DNA from: Centroberyx gerrardi
Lineage: Eukaryota; Chordata; Actinopteri; Beryciformes; Berycidae
DNA: 64,000 bases
Direction of reading: 5' to 3'
NCBI RefSeq assembly: GCF_048128805.1
Contig: NC_136004.1
Location: 24,991,333 to 25,055,332 of the forward strand
The first letter of the stretch is position 1. Every line of letters starts with the position of its first letter. Positions 30,044 through 43,700 of this stretch are shown piece after piece. A program made the translations under genes and the position numbers. The notes under the pieces are model-generated. The model was not told where the DNA came from and did not search any database. It saw only the letters and a list, made by a program, of their open reading frames with translations.

Positions 30044-30167
30044 CTCAGAATATTTGCTGGAGAGTGCTATCCCAGATGAGATATCCATGGAGACATTTAC
30101 GAGTCACATCCTGGGCTTCCTGTCCTGTGCAGAGGAGGAGAGCAGCGAGTCGTCGCCTCCAGAGTGA
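22244..30167 (+). CDS. cfap251: Cilia- and flagella-associated protein 251 (WD-repeat protein 66), 20 exons, about 987 aa
   Basis: Exons 22244-22519, 22698-22838, 23031-23140, 23236-23344, 24028-24108, 24209-24286, 24381-24425, 24623-24825, 24923-25111, 25239-25489, 25598-25749, 26254-26427, 26545-26729, 26833-26947, 27766-27929, 28036-28126, 28664-28807, 29016-29244, 29825-29926 and 30043-30167 join to 2,964 nt. CFAP251 belongs to the calmodulin- and spoke-associated complex at the base of radial spoke 3 in motile axonemes; loss causes sperm flagellar defects in mammals. The N-terminus is a short acidic Glu-rich tail. The body is a series of WD repeats (for example [41 protein letters not shown]). 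The C-terminal 250 residues hold an EF-hand-like region ([19 protein letters not shown]) and end acidic. The human protein has a longer Glu-rich head. The last intron ends in a GT microsatellite directly at its acceptor. Confidence 0.95.
27312..27618. mobile_element. Non-autonomous hAT element (MITE), 307 bp
   Basis: It starts TAGGGATGGGACGATAT and ends ATATTGTCCCATCCCTA, so the ends form inverted repeats with one mismatch. A perfect 8-bp target duplication GTCAATAT lies at 27304-27311 and 27619-27626. Eight-base duplications are the hallmark of hAT transposition. It has no coding capacity. It sits in the cfap251 intron between exons 14 and 15. Confidence 0.92.
29387..29761. mobile_element. 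Non-autonomous hAT element with CAAGTC-rich interior, 375 bp
   Basis: The ends are CAGAGGTGTGACC and the inverted GTCCCCACCTCTG. A perfect 8-bp target duplication GCATACAG lies at 29379-29386 and 29762-29769. The interior is built of irregular repeats of CAAGTC/CTCAAGT. It lies in the cfap251 intron between exons 18 and 19. Confidence 0.9.
30001..30042 (+). repeat. GT microsatellite forming the last cfap251 splice acceptor
   Basis: About 20 GT dinucleotides with one interruption run directly into the AG that precedes exon 20. The acceptor therefore lacks an ordinary C/T-rich tract. Confidence 0.85.
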
Positions 30168-31706
30168 AGGAACGCTGATGCTCTGCTTCAGTCTCAGAGC
30201 TGACTTGTATTCATGAATAACTTTTCAGGTGTTTAAATAAATTTCAGGTGTTTCTTTTCATAATTTGCCATCATATATAAGTTGGCCAAAGAATGATGTA
30301 TGAGTGAAAAAAATCAATAAAGGGATTTAGTTGAACATGATGTTATTACCTGTAAGAAAAATGAATGGAACAAACAAATAAACAAAGAATAAATACATAC
30401 ATACAAGATAGATACATGGTGTGTATGGAAGTAGAACAAAATGGTTATTGTTTTTTTTAAAGAGGTGATCCAATTGGCATAGGCTATATATTATTTGTGC
30501 ACAACTAAACAAGTAAAATAAAATAACAGAGCTCTATAGTCTGTATAATTATTCTCCCCCTTAGCTTCATATGGGTAAACTGCCACATTGAAACGTTGTT
30601 CAACATTCCATATATTGTTATATATACATAATTTTTAGAGGTTTTGAACAAAAACTTTCATAATTGTTATAAATAATAAATAATTGTTACCCTATCACCA
30701 CTATATGCAAAAAAATATAGAGAATATAGCGGGTATCTTTTCTGTTTTTTTTTTACAGTCTGTGGGTTTTTCTGTTTAATTTTATAACAGAAGTCACTGG
30801 AGAAATTGGACATGAAAAGCTCAGACACAGGCTTATCACATCAAGTACTAGAAGGGCACTCGGAGAGCGCAGACCTCCGCCAAGGTTCGTGCTATTATTG
30901 CTTGTTCGTGAGTCGGATCCGGATCCGCTCCAAAAATTTAATGGGTTCTTCCTTGGCCCATGCTACACCCTTCCACGAAGTTTCATGAAAATCGGACCAG
31001 TAGTTTTTCCGTAATCCTGCTAACAGACAAACAAACAAGCGGCACCGAAAACAACCTCCTTGGCGGAGTTAACTATTCAAAGGAAGCCGTGGAATGTGGA
31101 TTCCTGAGACTGGGATACCCCGCCCCTCCTCCGCCCCTTCAGAAACATAATATAATATATAGAGAAATTGGGTCAATATGTTTACCGTTAAATTTCGTCA
31201 TTTGCATCACTGATATACAATTTTGACACTCGAGTCCACTTTGAGCTATTAACTTTTCTCCTTGTAAACAGGGGCAGGGTTGTGTGCGCTCGGTTCGAGA
31301 CGCGAGTCGCCCCGTCGTCGGGGTTATTTTGAGTTCTCGGGGTGGGTGTAGCTCTGACTCTGACCAATCAGCGACGCTTCCCAACACAGGAAGTTCCTGC
31401 TCTTTAGAGGTGCCTGCAGCCTACTTTTGTCAGCTGGTCTTTCCGATAGCTAACGTCAACTATCAAACAAGGCAGCAACAAGTTGAAGAGGGTTACTTAT
31501 TTCATAACAGTTTCGTTTTTAAATGAGCGAACCGAGGATTGTGAGTCGATGGCGCAAAGACGTCAAACTGTAACAAACCCGGACGTTAGCCGCAACTGCG
31601 TTTTCACACAGTTTAGCAAGCCTCATGAACGGGGGAGTTTTATTGCCTTAACGTTAGACAGATAGTTAGCTTGTTGGCTAACGTTAGCTATTTGTCTGGT
31701 AACGAC
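30168..31706. other. Intergenic: cfap251 3' UTR and mlxip promoter
   Basis: AATAAA at 30315-30320 is a likely cfap251 polyadenylation signal. A repeat copy at 30885-31075 is listed separately. From about 31240 to 31706 the sequence is richer in GC and CpG and likely holds the mlxip promoter and 5' UTR. The small open frames here are not supported as genes. Confidence 0.5.
30885..31075 (+). repeat. Interspersed repeat ending in an ACAA tract, copy 1
   Basis: It includes the conserved stretches GAGTCGGATCCGGATCCGCT, CCTTCCACGAAGTTTCATG and TTTTTCCGTAATCCTGCTAA, followed by ACAAACAAAC and CGGCACCGAAAAC. A second copy with very high identity lies at 49510-49702 in the same orientation. The short tandem ACAA end suggests the 3' end of an RTE-type LINE or a SINE that shares it; this was not tested. 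Confidence 0.7.
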
Positions 31707-34700
31707 ATGGCCACTAGAGAGATGCGACAGAAATATCGACGTACGCCGGTAAGCATAAAGCAGGAGCAGGACGACGACTCGGACGCGGAGGAGCCTCACC
31801 TGGGACTGAAGAAGCCGGACGGACGGGAATCCCAAATAATTCACAGCGGACACTTCATGGTGTCCTCGCCCCACATCGAGCACCCCCCTAAGAAAGGATA
31901 TGACTTCGACACTGTCAACAAACAGACCTGTCAGACGTATCATTTCGGGAAGATGAGCACATCGCACCTGTCCATAGATGCTTCGCTGACGAAACTTTTT
32001 GAGTGCATGACCCTTGCATACAGGTAAACACCTCGCAGTCCCTTCAAATGGGAAGCGTTAGCATTGCTTTCACTTTTGAGATTTTTTTTGTAATGGGTTA
32101 AAATTTCTCAGCCAGCTCCACCAGCTGACCAGAGTCTTCTATCCTTTCCAGTGTGCCCAGTACACGCCCAGAGTCAAGCATGGGACACATGGGTGTGAAA
32201 TTGTAGTCACGAGTCTCCATCTGATTTTCCTGTAGACCACTCATTCAACTCAAGTTAACCCCCGTGTTTTTTTTTTTTGGTTTTTTTTTTATCAACGTCC
32301 CACAGCCCTTTAAAACTCTTTATTAGCAACCATAAAACATTAGAGTCCCACCTCATGCTGTAGTGTGTTACACCTTTTAACCAACTTAATTCCTAATCAT
32401 TATCACAAGATATACACTTGTTTTCATAATTTACAATCTCTAGCCCACATTTAACTGAAATGATTCCAGTCGTTTCTAAGAAAAATAACCACAATCAATG
32501 TATTATTGTGAATATAGTGAAGACTAGAGGAAACTATGTTGATTTATTATCACAACCTGGCTGGGATGTGTCACGGTTTAGCCAGGATACTATTTTTGAA
32601 ACTGTGTCATATGTTGTATGGCTGCACATAATGACATCTGTTGATGCCAAGTTTAAATAAAACCCCTACCCTTCACTAAAAGTTGTGAACAATGATTTTT
32701 TTGTGTTCTGATATCTAGTGGAGGATGTCATGAAGCCTTATGGCAATCAGATAAAAGAAACCATATTTATGACAGCAAAAAGTTGTAAATTGGTCAGATT
32801 TACAAGGCAATTATGTTTTAAATATAATTGATAATGAACCAAGCATCAAAAGGTCAACCATATCAAAAACACTGGGCTTACATTACACTCAGTTCTCTGT
32901 TTATGGCTGTAGTGTAGTGAGGGTGAAAAGCCAGCTGTTGTCAGAGGATTCCCTCTCACTTGGACTGGGTAGGAAAACTATTTATAGAGCAGGGAGGCAC
33001 TACTACCACCTAGTAACTGTTCTCCTTTAATCATCCATCTTAAAACGTAAATTCATTTAGTACTGAATGCATGTGGGAACTTTACTCACACGAGAAGAAC
33101 ATTAGTGGATTTGCAGACCCCCCCCTCACCCACCCACCCACTTAAAACCACTGAATGCCACTAAATATTTTCTTTGGAAATAGCTTTTCGTATGCCCGAG
33201 GACAGTTGGGCCTGTATCAGAACACATTCACTATCGTCTCCTATAGCCAGAAAGAAGAGTGAAGAGTTTTCCCAAGGCGCTCCATAGAGAATTAACCTAA
33301 AAAGACAAAAAAAAAAAAGGCAGGAGAAGCCTGTGAGAAAACCTAGGACAACTTTCTGGGCATTGTGATACATTTTCTGGAATTGATAGCACCACTATAA
33401 TGCAAAGCTCGATTAGATGTTAAAGTTAAGACAGGCATCCTATGAGTCCACAAAGTGGAGGAGCTCCAGGCCGTTAACATGGCATGACATCACATACCGT
33501 AAACTTGACTCTCCGGTTTATAGCTTCGGAAGGGATTTGTTGATGTTCACAAATACTGAGTGGATCGTCCCAAGGCCACAGGAATATCATTATGTAAACA
33601 CTTAAATTGGGTGGTATTCCCCTTTTTAATCCTGAATCTGACGTAGCTACAGCAGCGCACACTGATGAATCCTCCTGATGTTGCCTTTACATTAGAACAG
33701 ACATCTGTCTTGTTCCCACATTGCTCTCTCTCACACACTCCTGAATTACACTGCCAAAGACAGAGATGTGCAAAAAATAAACGGTGTCAGATCAAACAAA
33801 TACTGGTTTTAGGCCAATAGTGAATGTAGTTCCTTTTTTTTCAGACTCCTATGGCCTTGGTGTCTGTTATTCAGTGCTTCCTCTACCTGGTCTTCTTCCA
33901 GTTTCTTCTCCCAATAAGGAAGTAATTAAAGTCCACTGTCCAAGGCCTTAACAATGATATATGTGAATTGCGTGACATCTTCCTCTAACAATAGACACAC
34001 TAAAAATTTATTTTTTTCCATTATCACACACCTTTTGCCATTGACAAGCTTTCTTTTTTGTGTAAATATGTTTTGCTTTCTCTTGGTTTACTTCCTCTTG
34101 TCAGCATACCACACTTTTAACTAGCATTGTGCTCGACCTTGGCAGATTCCTGCTTGTTTGCTTTGCTTTGCTTGCTTGTGCAGAGTTGGCACAATAGCTT
34201 GCTAGTGTTGGTCAAGTTGACCTGTACCTTGTTATTATGTCATGCACTTGGGTTTCTCGTGGAAGAATCCAGCTTTTCCCTGTTCCTATGGCAAGAGACA
34301 AATCACCCATGCAGTCATTAAAGGGAATTACCGGTCTCATTTAGTTACAGCCCATTTACTTCTGTCTGCCATTTGGCAATGCATGCCGTGTGTAATTAGA
34401 TTTTTAACATACTTGTTTTTTGGCATTTTTAAAATACAAACTTTTTCCCCACGGCGCAAGATCAGTCAGTGAGTCATCAGACACTTAACTAGGGCTGCAG
34501 CTATCGATTATTTTAGTAATCGAGTATTCTACCGATTATTCCATCGATTAATCGAGTAATCGGATAAGAAATACTTTTGCTTTATTAAAGAGCAATAGTA
34601 AATATACAAAAGAGAAAAGCTGTCCGCACGAAGCTGTCCATACGACACTGTGATTTACTGAAAACGAGGTGAAATAATTATTATTATTGATATTTATTAC

Positions 34701-37700
34701 TAGGCCTAAATATCATACAAGTTCATAAGACTGGCTAATGTACATTTATTTACTATGTTGAAGGGTTGCCCTACACCTGCTGACCCTACTCACTGCAATC
34801 AAACTAAACTGAATATACCTGCTGTATTGGACTGGTGCATTTTAGGCTCCAATTGCTACTTACACCACCTGATATTTTGCTTTCTGGGGTATTATATGCA
34901 TCACTGTGAGGGGAGTAGGTGTGTGTGTGGGGGGGGGGGGGTGTATGTGTGTGTGACTATCATAATAATAACATGAATGAAGCTCAGGCTTTCACAAATT
35001 GACTGCAGCATTTTATTTTCTGTGGTTATTTTCTTGAGCAAAACTTAGCTAACTTAGGGACATCATAACTAGCCACCATATTGATTTATGTTCTTAACTA
35101 GCCATTACATATAGCCATAATTAACGTGCATTCTTTACTGGCCTTCATCTCATCCCGTTTTAATATTAAGTGCTGACTCCGCCCACCCGGGCCAGTTTCG
35201 GCGTACGCCGGTAGCAATTACAAGTGGACCCTATCCTACAGTCCCTGCTCTCAGCGGAGGGAAGGAGCTACGCTGTGTGTGGGAAGCGCTGTGACCGTCA
35301 GACCTCTCTGGATTAGACAAGCAAGTAGAGAAAACCGGCATCAGCCGAACCAATTTATTGCCAAATGCTTTGGGATTCAACACATTAACATTGCTTCCCA
35401 TGGTCAGAAAAAGTCGGCAGATTTGTCGCTAGTCGCTTTTGAGAAATAAAGTCGCCAGGGGGGTCTGAAAAGTCGGCAAGTCTAGCGACAAAGTCGCCAA
35501 GTTGGCAACACTGGATCCGAAACTTTGGACACTTTCTGTCGTTTTCTCTGGCCTGTCTCTTCTCTTCGCCCCTCGCTATTTTCTCTCTCTTTCTCCAGCG
35601 CGTTGTGCAACAGTAATAATCATCCGTGCGAAACACTGAGCGTGTATATAGTTATATGGATTAAACGAAGCTTCGATGCAAAGAATTTGCATCGATGATT
35701 TTTAGTAATCGAGTTACTCGAGTTTCTCGAGGAATCGTTTCAGCCCTACACTTAACCTTATATACCAACAACCAAGATATACCGGCAGTGCTACAGTCTC
35801 ACTAATGTGTGTAAGCTGGGGGGATTTCACAGCATCTGTACTTGTTATGGATGTGACGGTAAAGTTTGTAACATGAAAACACTTCACTCAGGAACAACAG
35901 AAACTTTGACAAAACCAAACTAAGGCTTCATGTTTACTGTGATGCTTATCTAGCTCGGGCAACTTTCAAGTCTGTGGGAGTTTTTGATACTGTACAAGAA
36001 AGAATCAGCGTCTCTCACTTGAGAAATTATTTCACAACATGTTTTTTTCCCCTCTGTCTTTTCAGTGGTAAGTTAGTATCTCCCAAATGGAAGAACTTCA
36101 AAGGCCTGAAACTGCTGTGGAGAGACAAGATTCGTCTCAACAACGCAATCTGGAGAGCCTGGTATATGCAATGTAAGAGTTCGACCTTGCCTCATTTATT
36201 TTGTATCAATATCCTGGTAGTATATATATTACTGTCATGATGTAGCGTGTATATGTTAATACTCTGTGAGCTAATGAACAGTCAAACCGTGTCAAGAGCT
36301 GGTCCAAGTATCTGTTGTTGCCAAAATTCAGGCTTTAATCTTTGTCATTACACTAAATGTCATACTTTCAACACATGTATAAACTACAGCGACACAGATC
36401 CTGATACTATGTTTTTTGTGGTCTTCAAGCAACATATCATTGGCACAATCCTTGCAACTAGTTAGTAATGGTTTGTTTGTTTACATGCCATGAGCCACTT
36501 GTGGCCGTGACCAATGGGAGCTTCATGTCACAAAAATAAACAGCACTAACTGGGTCAAGTTCTTCATGAGCTGTGACTGTTGACCTGGAGTCATTCATGT
36601 TGTCAGCGGTGGCATTGCTACAGTTTGCATACATGATAGAAGAAATGTGATTTTTAGAATAGGTTCTCAAATGTGCAAATGAATAGAAAGAGGCAAAAAA
36701 AAAAACAGAATGGGGAAAAAAAACTCTGAATGTCAGCAGAGACTTTAATTCTCAGGGCAACTGATAGTAAAGCCTGACTGTTTTTGAATTAAGGTGGAGG
36801 TTTGTGAGATAAAAAGTGCAAATGTTCTGCCAAGACGAAATGCTGCTTTAACCACTGTTGTGGTCTTAAAACACTTAAAACACACAGAATATTATTGTTT
36901 TTTTTAACACCAGTCACCAATATGAAAGAATATGAATTGTGTATTCTCAGCTGTGGGTGATTTTGTTTTTTTCTACTTCTAGATGTGGAGAAAAGGGAGA
37001 ATCCTGTCTGTCACTTTGTGACTCCACTCGATGGCACTATGGACTCCGAGGTCCATCGTCCTGCAGAGGTAAGCATACGAGAATTAAGTAGTATGGGACT
37101 GGATTGGTATATAACCAGCAACACTGACTTCCAGATGTTTCTCTAGTAATCATATTTTTCCCTTTTTATCATTTTTTATTTGCGATCCCACTTCAGCTGA
37201 ATTATTTTGTCATTGCTAGTCCTATGTTTTCCCCACTCTGTTGCTCTGTTTTTATCTTTTTCTCGTCTCATTCTGTGTCCCGTGTGTTTAATTGTCGCTT
37301 GGTCTGTCCTTTCTCCGTCTCCCTCTGCCTTCCACAGGCCATTGCCACAGAGGGGAAGTACTGGAAGAGAAGAATTGAAATTGTCATAAGAGAGTATCAC
37401 AAGTGGAGAACATACTTCAAGAAGAGGGTAGCGTATTGTGCATAATTTAAAAAATATCTTAATGTTTCAGTTTGATTGTTTGATTCATCATAATTTATTG
37501 TATAAAAGATGCATCTATGTTGCACTTATAGACTCCTTTATAGTTACAGAAGCACAAGGATGACGACCTCTCAAGCTTGCTCAAGGTATGCAAAACAAAA
37601 TTCTATTATGCTAAACCTGTCAAAGTGCTAATAGTGTCAACATCTGCTTTACAAGGGTTAAAATAAGGATTTGGAACTAACCCAGGCTAACACAGTTACC

Positions 37701-40674
37701 TTCTTTGATATTTAAAGGATAAGGCTGGTGTTTTTTAATGCTTTGCTTACCGTCAACAAATCCTATGAAAATAACAAAATCAACAATGCGTTTGCTCTAC
37801 TCCCGTTACTTTCTGACTTCCCACGTACCGTTTTTAGCCTTCAACCCGGAAGTCATTGGCTCCAATTGTAAGCTAAAAACCTTGAAATACAGCTCACAAA
37901 GACATAGTTTCAATTTTAAAAATCGCTAACTGTTACCACGAAAAGTCAGACTGTTGTAGTTATTACCAAATCAAATTCAAATGGGAACAAATTCTTCATT
38001 ACGCCGGGGACTATTTTCGGTGCTACGGAACTACTTTCCTGAGATCGCAAAGTGTTTACAGCCGGCTTATTAAGTTGTTTGAGGAAAAAGTCGGCTGGCC
38101 CGGTGCATCGCGATGATGAAATATGTTGCCCAGAGCAACGGCATGGCTCTTTGAGGTGTTTTTAACCGTTTTTTTAATACAATGGAGTTCTATGGCTGCT
38201 GGGACATGGCTGCATTGGGCACCGGCTACATGGACGAGACTTGTTGGCAAAACAAAATCATTGCTGATTTTGTTATTTTCATAGGATTTGTTGACGGTAA
38301 GCAATGCATTAAAAAACACCAGCCTTATCCTTTAACATCAGAGTTTCCATTATATACATTTTGCAGCGGCGGCCCGCCACTGCAAAATTATTGCCGCCGC
38401 TGCTTCAGAATTTTATGAAATGTCATGAAGTCGTAATTACACGACTCTGCAGAGGGCTTTTAATTTGAAACGACGGATACAGAAGTGGCGACACGTGGCG
38501 ACACCCGGCCGAGGCGAGAGGGAGGGAGAGAAAGAAGAGAAAAAGAAAGAGAAGAGAGAGAAAGGTAGATTAAAAGGCTGCTTCACACATAGCGTTTTTT
38601 GATGTGGAAAAAGCGCTGCCTGGAGCGCTTTTTGTGAGGAGAAATAAAAAGCGGATCACGGCAACCTCACCTGATGTTAGCTGAGCAGCTGCTAGCTCAC
38701 TAACCAGCTGGTTAGCACTTCTAGCAGACAAAACAGTGTTGCGCAACAAGCAAAGGCTTACCAGATATAATCCATACTGCCTTTAAGATCGCTGTTGCGG
38801 TAACGGAAATTCACTTATTACAACTTCCAATTTCTCCACCGGCACTTTCACTTTCTCAATATTTGTTGTTGCTATGGGAAACGACCAGCATCTCTGTCAT
38901 CGTGATTGGTCGGCTGGGAAAAAGCGGTTCATGTCACCCAGCGCTTTTCTGAAAAGTTGGAACATTTCTCAACTAAAAAAAAAAAAAACATTTCTCAACT
39001 TTTGAAAGCGCTCAGCTCTGCCGGCTGCAGCGCTTTTCGGGAGCGGCCTTTTGTGTGCCTTGCGGCCGCTTCCCATTGCTTTTAATGAGAAAAGGACGGT
39101 GGCAGTTGGGGAAAAAACGCTGTGTGAACGCAGCCTTACTTCAATAAACTTCGGTAAAATAATTGCCAACGATGTTTATATAAGCAATGTATTAAAATAT
39201 TCCTGATTGCATTTTCAGACGAGTTTGTTAAAATATTTCTCCAAGAAGAGAAAGATGCCTGATGTCGATGAGGAAGATAGTCAGGTAACACTAAAGTGTG
39301 AGGCTACCTGACTATCTTCCTCATCGACATGGAGGGAGGGGCTCAGGGTTCTTAGCTATGCCCCGAAGTTTTGAAGGGAAAGAAATGCCTTCTGGTTCTA
39401 AAATATGTAACGTTAGTGGTGGCTACTACAATATTTTAATGTTCTTACTGGTTGCGTGATCAAATATTTGTGATGTGAGAGAATTATCTAACGTTACTCA
39501 TTCTCAAATGTAACCTTATTAGACAAGTAGACAGGCAGGAGTAGTGGAGGCGAGTGGAGCAGGAGAGCAGAGTGAAGAGAGTGGAGTATGTTCTAAAGTT
39601 TGTTTCGCAGTCAAGTGTCAATTTATTTTAGATTTTTTAATTACCTATTGATATTCACTCCGACCGCGCGCGCACCACCCAGGTACAACAAAACCCTTTC
39701 TCCCCGCTGCTAAAAAAAAAATCCTAGAACTGAACATTATTTGTATACTTTTTAATGCAACTAATTGCACCTAATTTCAGTTGTTACTGGGTATGTGTGT
39801 TTGCCTGTTACCAGATAAATATCATTTAAGATATTAATATGATTACGGTATGTGTTTGTTTAAAACTACTACATGAAGTGTGCAGCTGAGTTGTGTTGTC
39901 ATGGGATTGGAATTCTGTGTTGCTGCCGTCCTTTATTTTAGTGCCATCCCAATGTAATTCTGTGTTTTGTTTGATTTGTTGTAAACTTTTGTCTTTCCCT
40001 AACTTCTGTCACTCTGTACTCAACACTGCATGCTTTTGCGTCATTAACCGGCCTGCCTGTTGCATTTTGAACACTCGAAGGGGCCGGAGGAGCAGTTTTC
40101 ACTGTTTGGGGAAGTGTCTCCAGACATGCTCCGTGTCTCCTTTTGTCAGGACGAAGACACTGCTGCACGTCGCGTGCCTCGTAAGCATCATGACTCGCCT
40201 GTCCCCATGGAGATGGACCCGCTCTTTGACATGGATGTTCTGATGTCTGAGTTTTCAGACACGTTGTTCTCTACGTTGGCCTCGCACCAGCCCATAGCCT
40301 GGCCCAATCCAAGGGAGATTGGTGAGAATCATCAGCTGTCCATTTTATGCATTCCTAAACAAATTTTGAATATTTTCTTACTCATTTAAAACTCAATAAA
40401 CTGATTTGTATCCAAGCTACTACTTCTGTCTACTTTTAACTGGATCCAGCACCCCAAATTAAGGGTGCTCCGATCGATCGGCCACCGATCGTTAATCGAC
40501 AATTTGCGCCGCTAAAAGGGCGTCACCGGTCTGGCAGTTCTACCAGGTGTCTGAAAAAGACTATAAATTTGCAAAAATGTTAGGGAGAGACGAGTTGGGA
40601 AGAGATCCAAACAGAAGTAGTCTCTTTGTGCGGTCTGTCTCTCTCTCTCTCTCTCTCGCTCTCCCTCTGTGTCG

Positions 40675-40707
<33 letters not shown>

Positions 40708-43700
40708 TCGCGCTCTCTCGCTCTGTCTCGCTCACTCTCTCTCTCTCGCTCTCGCTCACTCTCTCTCTCTCTCGCTCTCTGTCTCGCTCGCTCACTCTCT
40801 GTCTCACCGGACCCGTCTGTTCGCCTCCCATTGCACACGCGGGCGTGAGGGATATTTTTTTTCCATGCCAAGAAGACGACCGGCTGAATTCCCAAAAAGA
40901 AGAACTAAAAGGGTTATTAACGTTATTCGGAATACAGCTGGGTTTCCGAGACTAGCAGATTAGCTGTATACAGGCTACTGTAGGTGCTAGTCAGTATCCA
41001 CTGAGTGGACTGAAAACGTTAATATTTACTTTTTAACTCTGACTCTGAATGTTTGCTCCCTCAATCCAGATTAATATTGAAAAATATTTTGTTATGTTGC
41101 AGTTTTTATAGTCTCTAAAGTTGGAGTAAATTGATAAAGGCCCATCTATTGGAATTGATTTTTGTTGCCTCAGTAGGCCTATATATAATTTATTATTGTA
41201 ACTAGGTGTGTTGTGCACATTTAGCTTTTATTCTAATTTTTATTTTATAAAATTGTATTTATTTTATTCCACAGGAAAGCTATATTTGTTAAGCTCTAAG
41301 CTGCTCCCAATAACCAAGCGTACTCTGCTATGGTTTAAGTTGTGTCTCTAAGAGAGAGAGTGGAATATGTTGCACATGTTGCCTGCCAATAAACAGTTGT
41401 CAATTCATGATACTTTCTCATCTCTTAATTTTAATACTTAATATACAGTGTTGTTAAGAATAGTGAAATAAATAAATAATGCTACATGATGAATAGAAGG
41501 CTTCAAATAGACCCCGTGATCGGTATCGGCCGATACTGCTTCCAGCGATCGGTGATCGGCCCCAAAAATCCTGATCAGAGCACCCTTACCCCAAATTATT
41601 TCTTTTCTCTTCAATTTTTTTGTCAACCACGCTTGCTAAATTAGTTAACATGTGAATACAAGTACTTCAGGGAGCTGGATCCAGACACTATCTATTTGTC
41701 AAAATGCTGTCATGTTTTCCCCCTGCCCTGCCTAGTAGCTGTGCCTCTCTGCCTTCCACAGCTCATGCAGGGAACGCGGACATGATCCAACCAGGACTGA
41801 TCCCCTTACAACCCAACCTAGACTTCATGGACTCCTTTGAACCGCTGCAAGGTAGCAATAAGTCACGACCTACAGTATATAGCTACAGTAGTACTGCGCA
41901 CACACTAATGGTGCACTCTTTTACAAGATCCAACCGCACATGTTCTAGTAACTCTACTACAGCAGTCTAACACTTAAAAAGTAGTGTGGTTTTACTAACC
42001 TCTAACTAACATAGACTCTTGTTCCAGACTTATTTCACAGCCTCCGTCAGCCCGTCTTCCCCTCTGTTTCCCCCACTGCATCATCTGTCACCTCTCTACC
42101 CAGCAGCAGCTCTCAGTCACAGGTAAACAGCAAAGCTTAGTCCCTAACTCACCCCACCATGATACAGAGGTTGTGCAAGCAGTGTTTGTTTTTTTCTGGA
42201 CATTAATCAAATTCAATTTCAGTTTGTGGGACAAATTATTAGAAATCACACCATGTCTTTTACCATTTTCAGGGTTAATTACACATAAACCTATGTACAG
42301 TGTCATTTTGTGAATGTTTTGCATTATTTTAACTATTTCAAAACAAAATAGGCCTATCCTAAAGACTAAATAGACATGCATTGTGCAACTGGCTGAATTG
42401 GGCAAATGGAAAGACAGAGGTGCTTGCACACATACTAATTCAGCTAATTAGACGAAGAAGTTTCTGTCCACACTGTCAAAGGCTTCCCCTTCTCATTAAA
42501 GGGTCAGGATTTAGGGTTAGTTACTTTAGGAAAATAATTGTTTGAAAAAGATACATTTTCTTCAGGTCAAATTTCCTTCCTTTCTCCAAAATGCAAACCA
42601 GTTATGAAAATGTAGGTAAACGGCAGCATCAATACTTGACAGACAGAAAAAACATAAAATGTATACATGTGTGTTATTAATTGATTCGTGTTTGCCTATA
42701 GTTACGTGCACATCGACCTCTGACATTATCATTGCTGACAAGTAAATAGGCTATAAAAAGGTTTTGGGATGTCCATTACAGTTGTGAAGCCTCATCTAGT
42801 TATGAGGTACCACAATCCTTTTAATAGACTTTAAAGACTTTAATCAGCTTGACCAGCCAAAAACAGGGAATTACTAGCTAATGTGAACTTTGCCTTACAC
42901 AGCTGCCGCTTTTCCTATATCATATTGCACTGGTATCAAAGGACTGTGTGTTTGTTCTGTTTTCCTTTTTTTTTTATCCCTTGCTAGGCCCAGTTACTGT
43001 CCTCCATGCACCTGTCAGCTGACCACATCTCCTCCCCCGGCCCCATGGCCAGTCAAACCAGTGGGACAGGCGGGGACGATTCTGCCTATGTGCAAAACTA
43101 CATGCCTCTCTTCTCTGGGCAGGTGACTTCCAGCGCTCAAGCAGGCGTTTCCTCAGTCTCTCAGTCCTTAGCCCATGCTCCGCTGGCACACTGCCTTCCA
43201 GGTCAAGGTATGGTGCCATCGCCCCTGGACGGTGCCTCAACACTGGATGAGAGTGGAGCGCCATCTGTGATTACACACACCGCTTCATCCACTGTCACGC
43301 CCAGCGACGCCGCCGCCACCTTTAGCCACGGCTCAGAGTACAGCTCCCTTTCCACACAACCTCCACCTCCACCATCCCACCTCCAGCCCCTGGCACCTTT
43401 GCCGGCCAACCCCCTCCAGCACCCTCAGACTTTTGCCCTGCCTCGCCCCATTCAGTCTTCCAGTACCAACAAAAACCGCCATGTGCAAAGGATTGTTCCT
43501 AACACCCTCCCCTCCCCTCACCTCATCCTCACAGGTCTGTTGTTTATCCCCAGATCAAGATATTTATTCTGTATCGAGAGAAATGTATTTTTGTTAGTTG
43601 TTTAGAAATGTAAATACTTGAAGGCTATTCAGATGTAGAGGTAAATATTGTTTGTTGTGGTACCGTACCAAGGCTGGCACCGCTGATAAAGAAACACCTA

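Noticed and set aside
30168-31706. BCL7A exons between cfap251 and mlxip
   Set aside because: The gap was read in all frames and no conserved segment of that family was recognised; the gap is short and partly repeat.
39262-39330. MicroRNA precursor
   Set aside because: The stem is perfect and includes coding sequence and a splice donor, unlike the mismatched stems of animal miRNA precursors; a recent template-switch copy explains it better.
40512-40963. Open frames of 80-138 codons on both strands in mlxip intron 7
   Set aside because: They consist mainly of Ser-Leu or Glu-Arg runs translated from a CT/GT microsatellite inside a hAT element.
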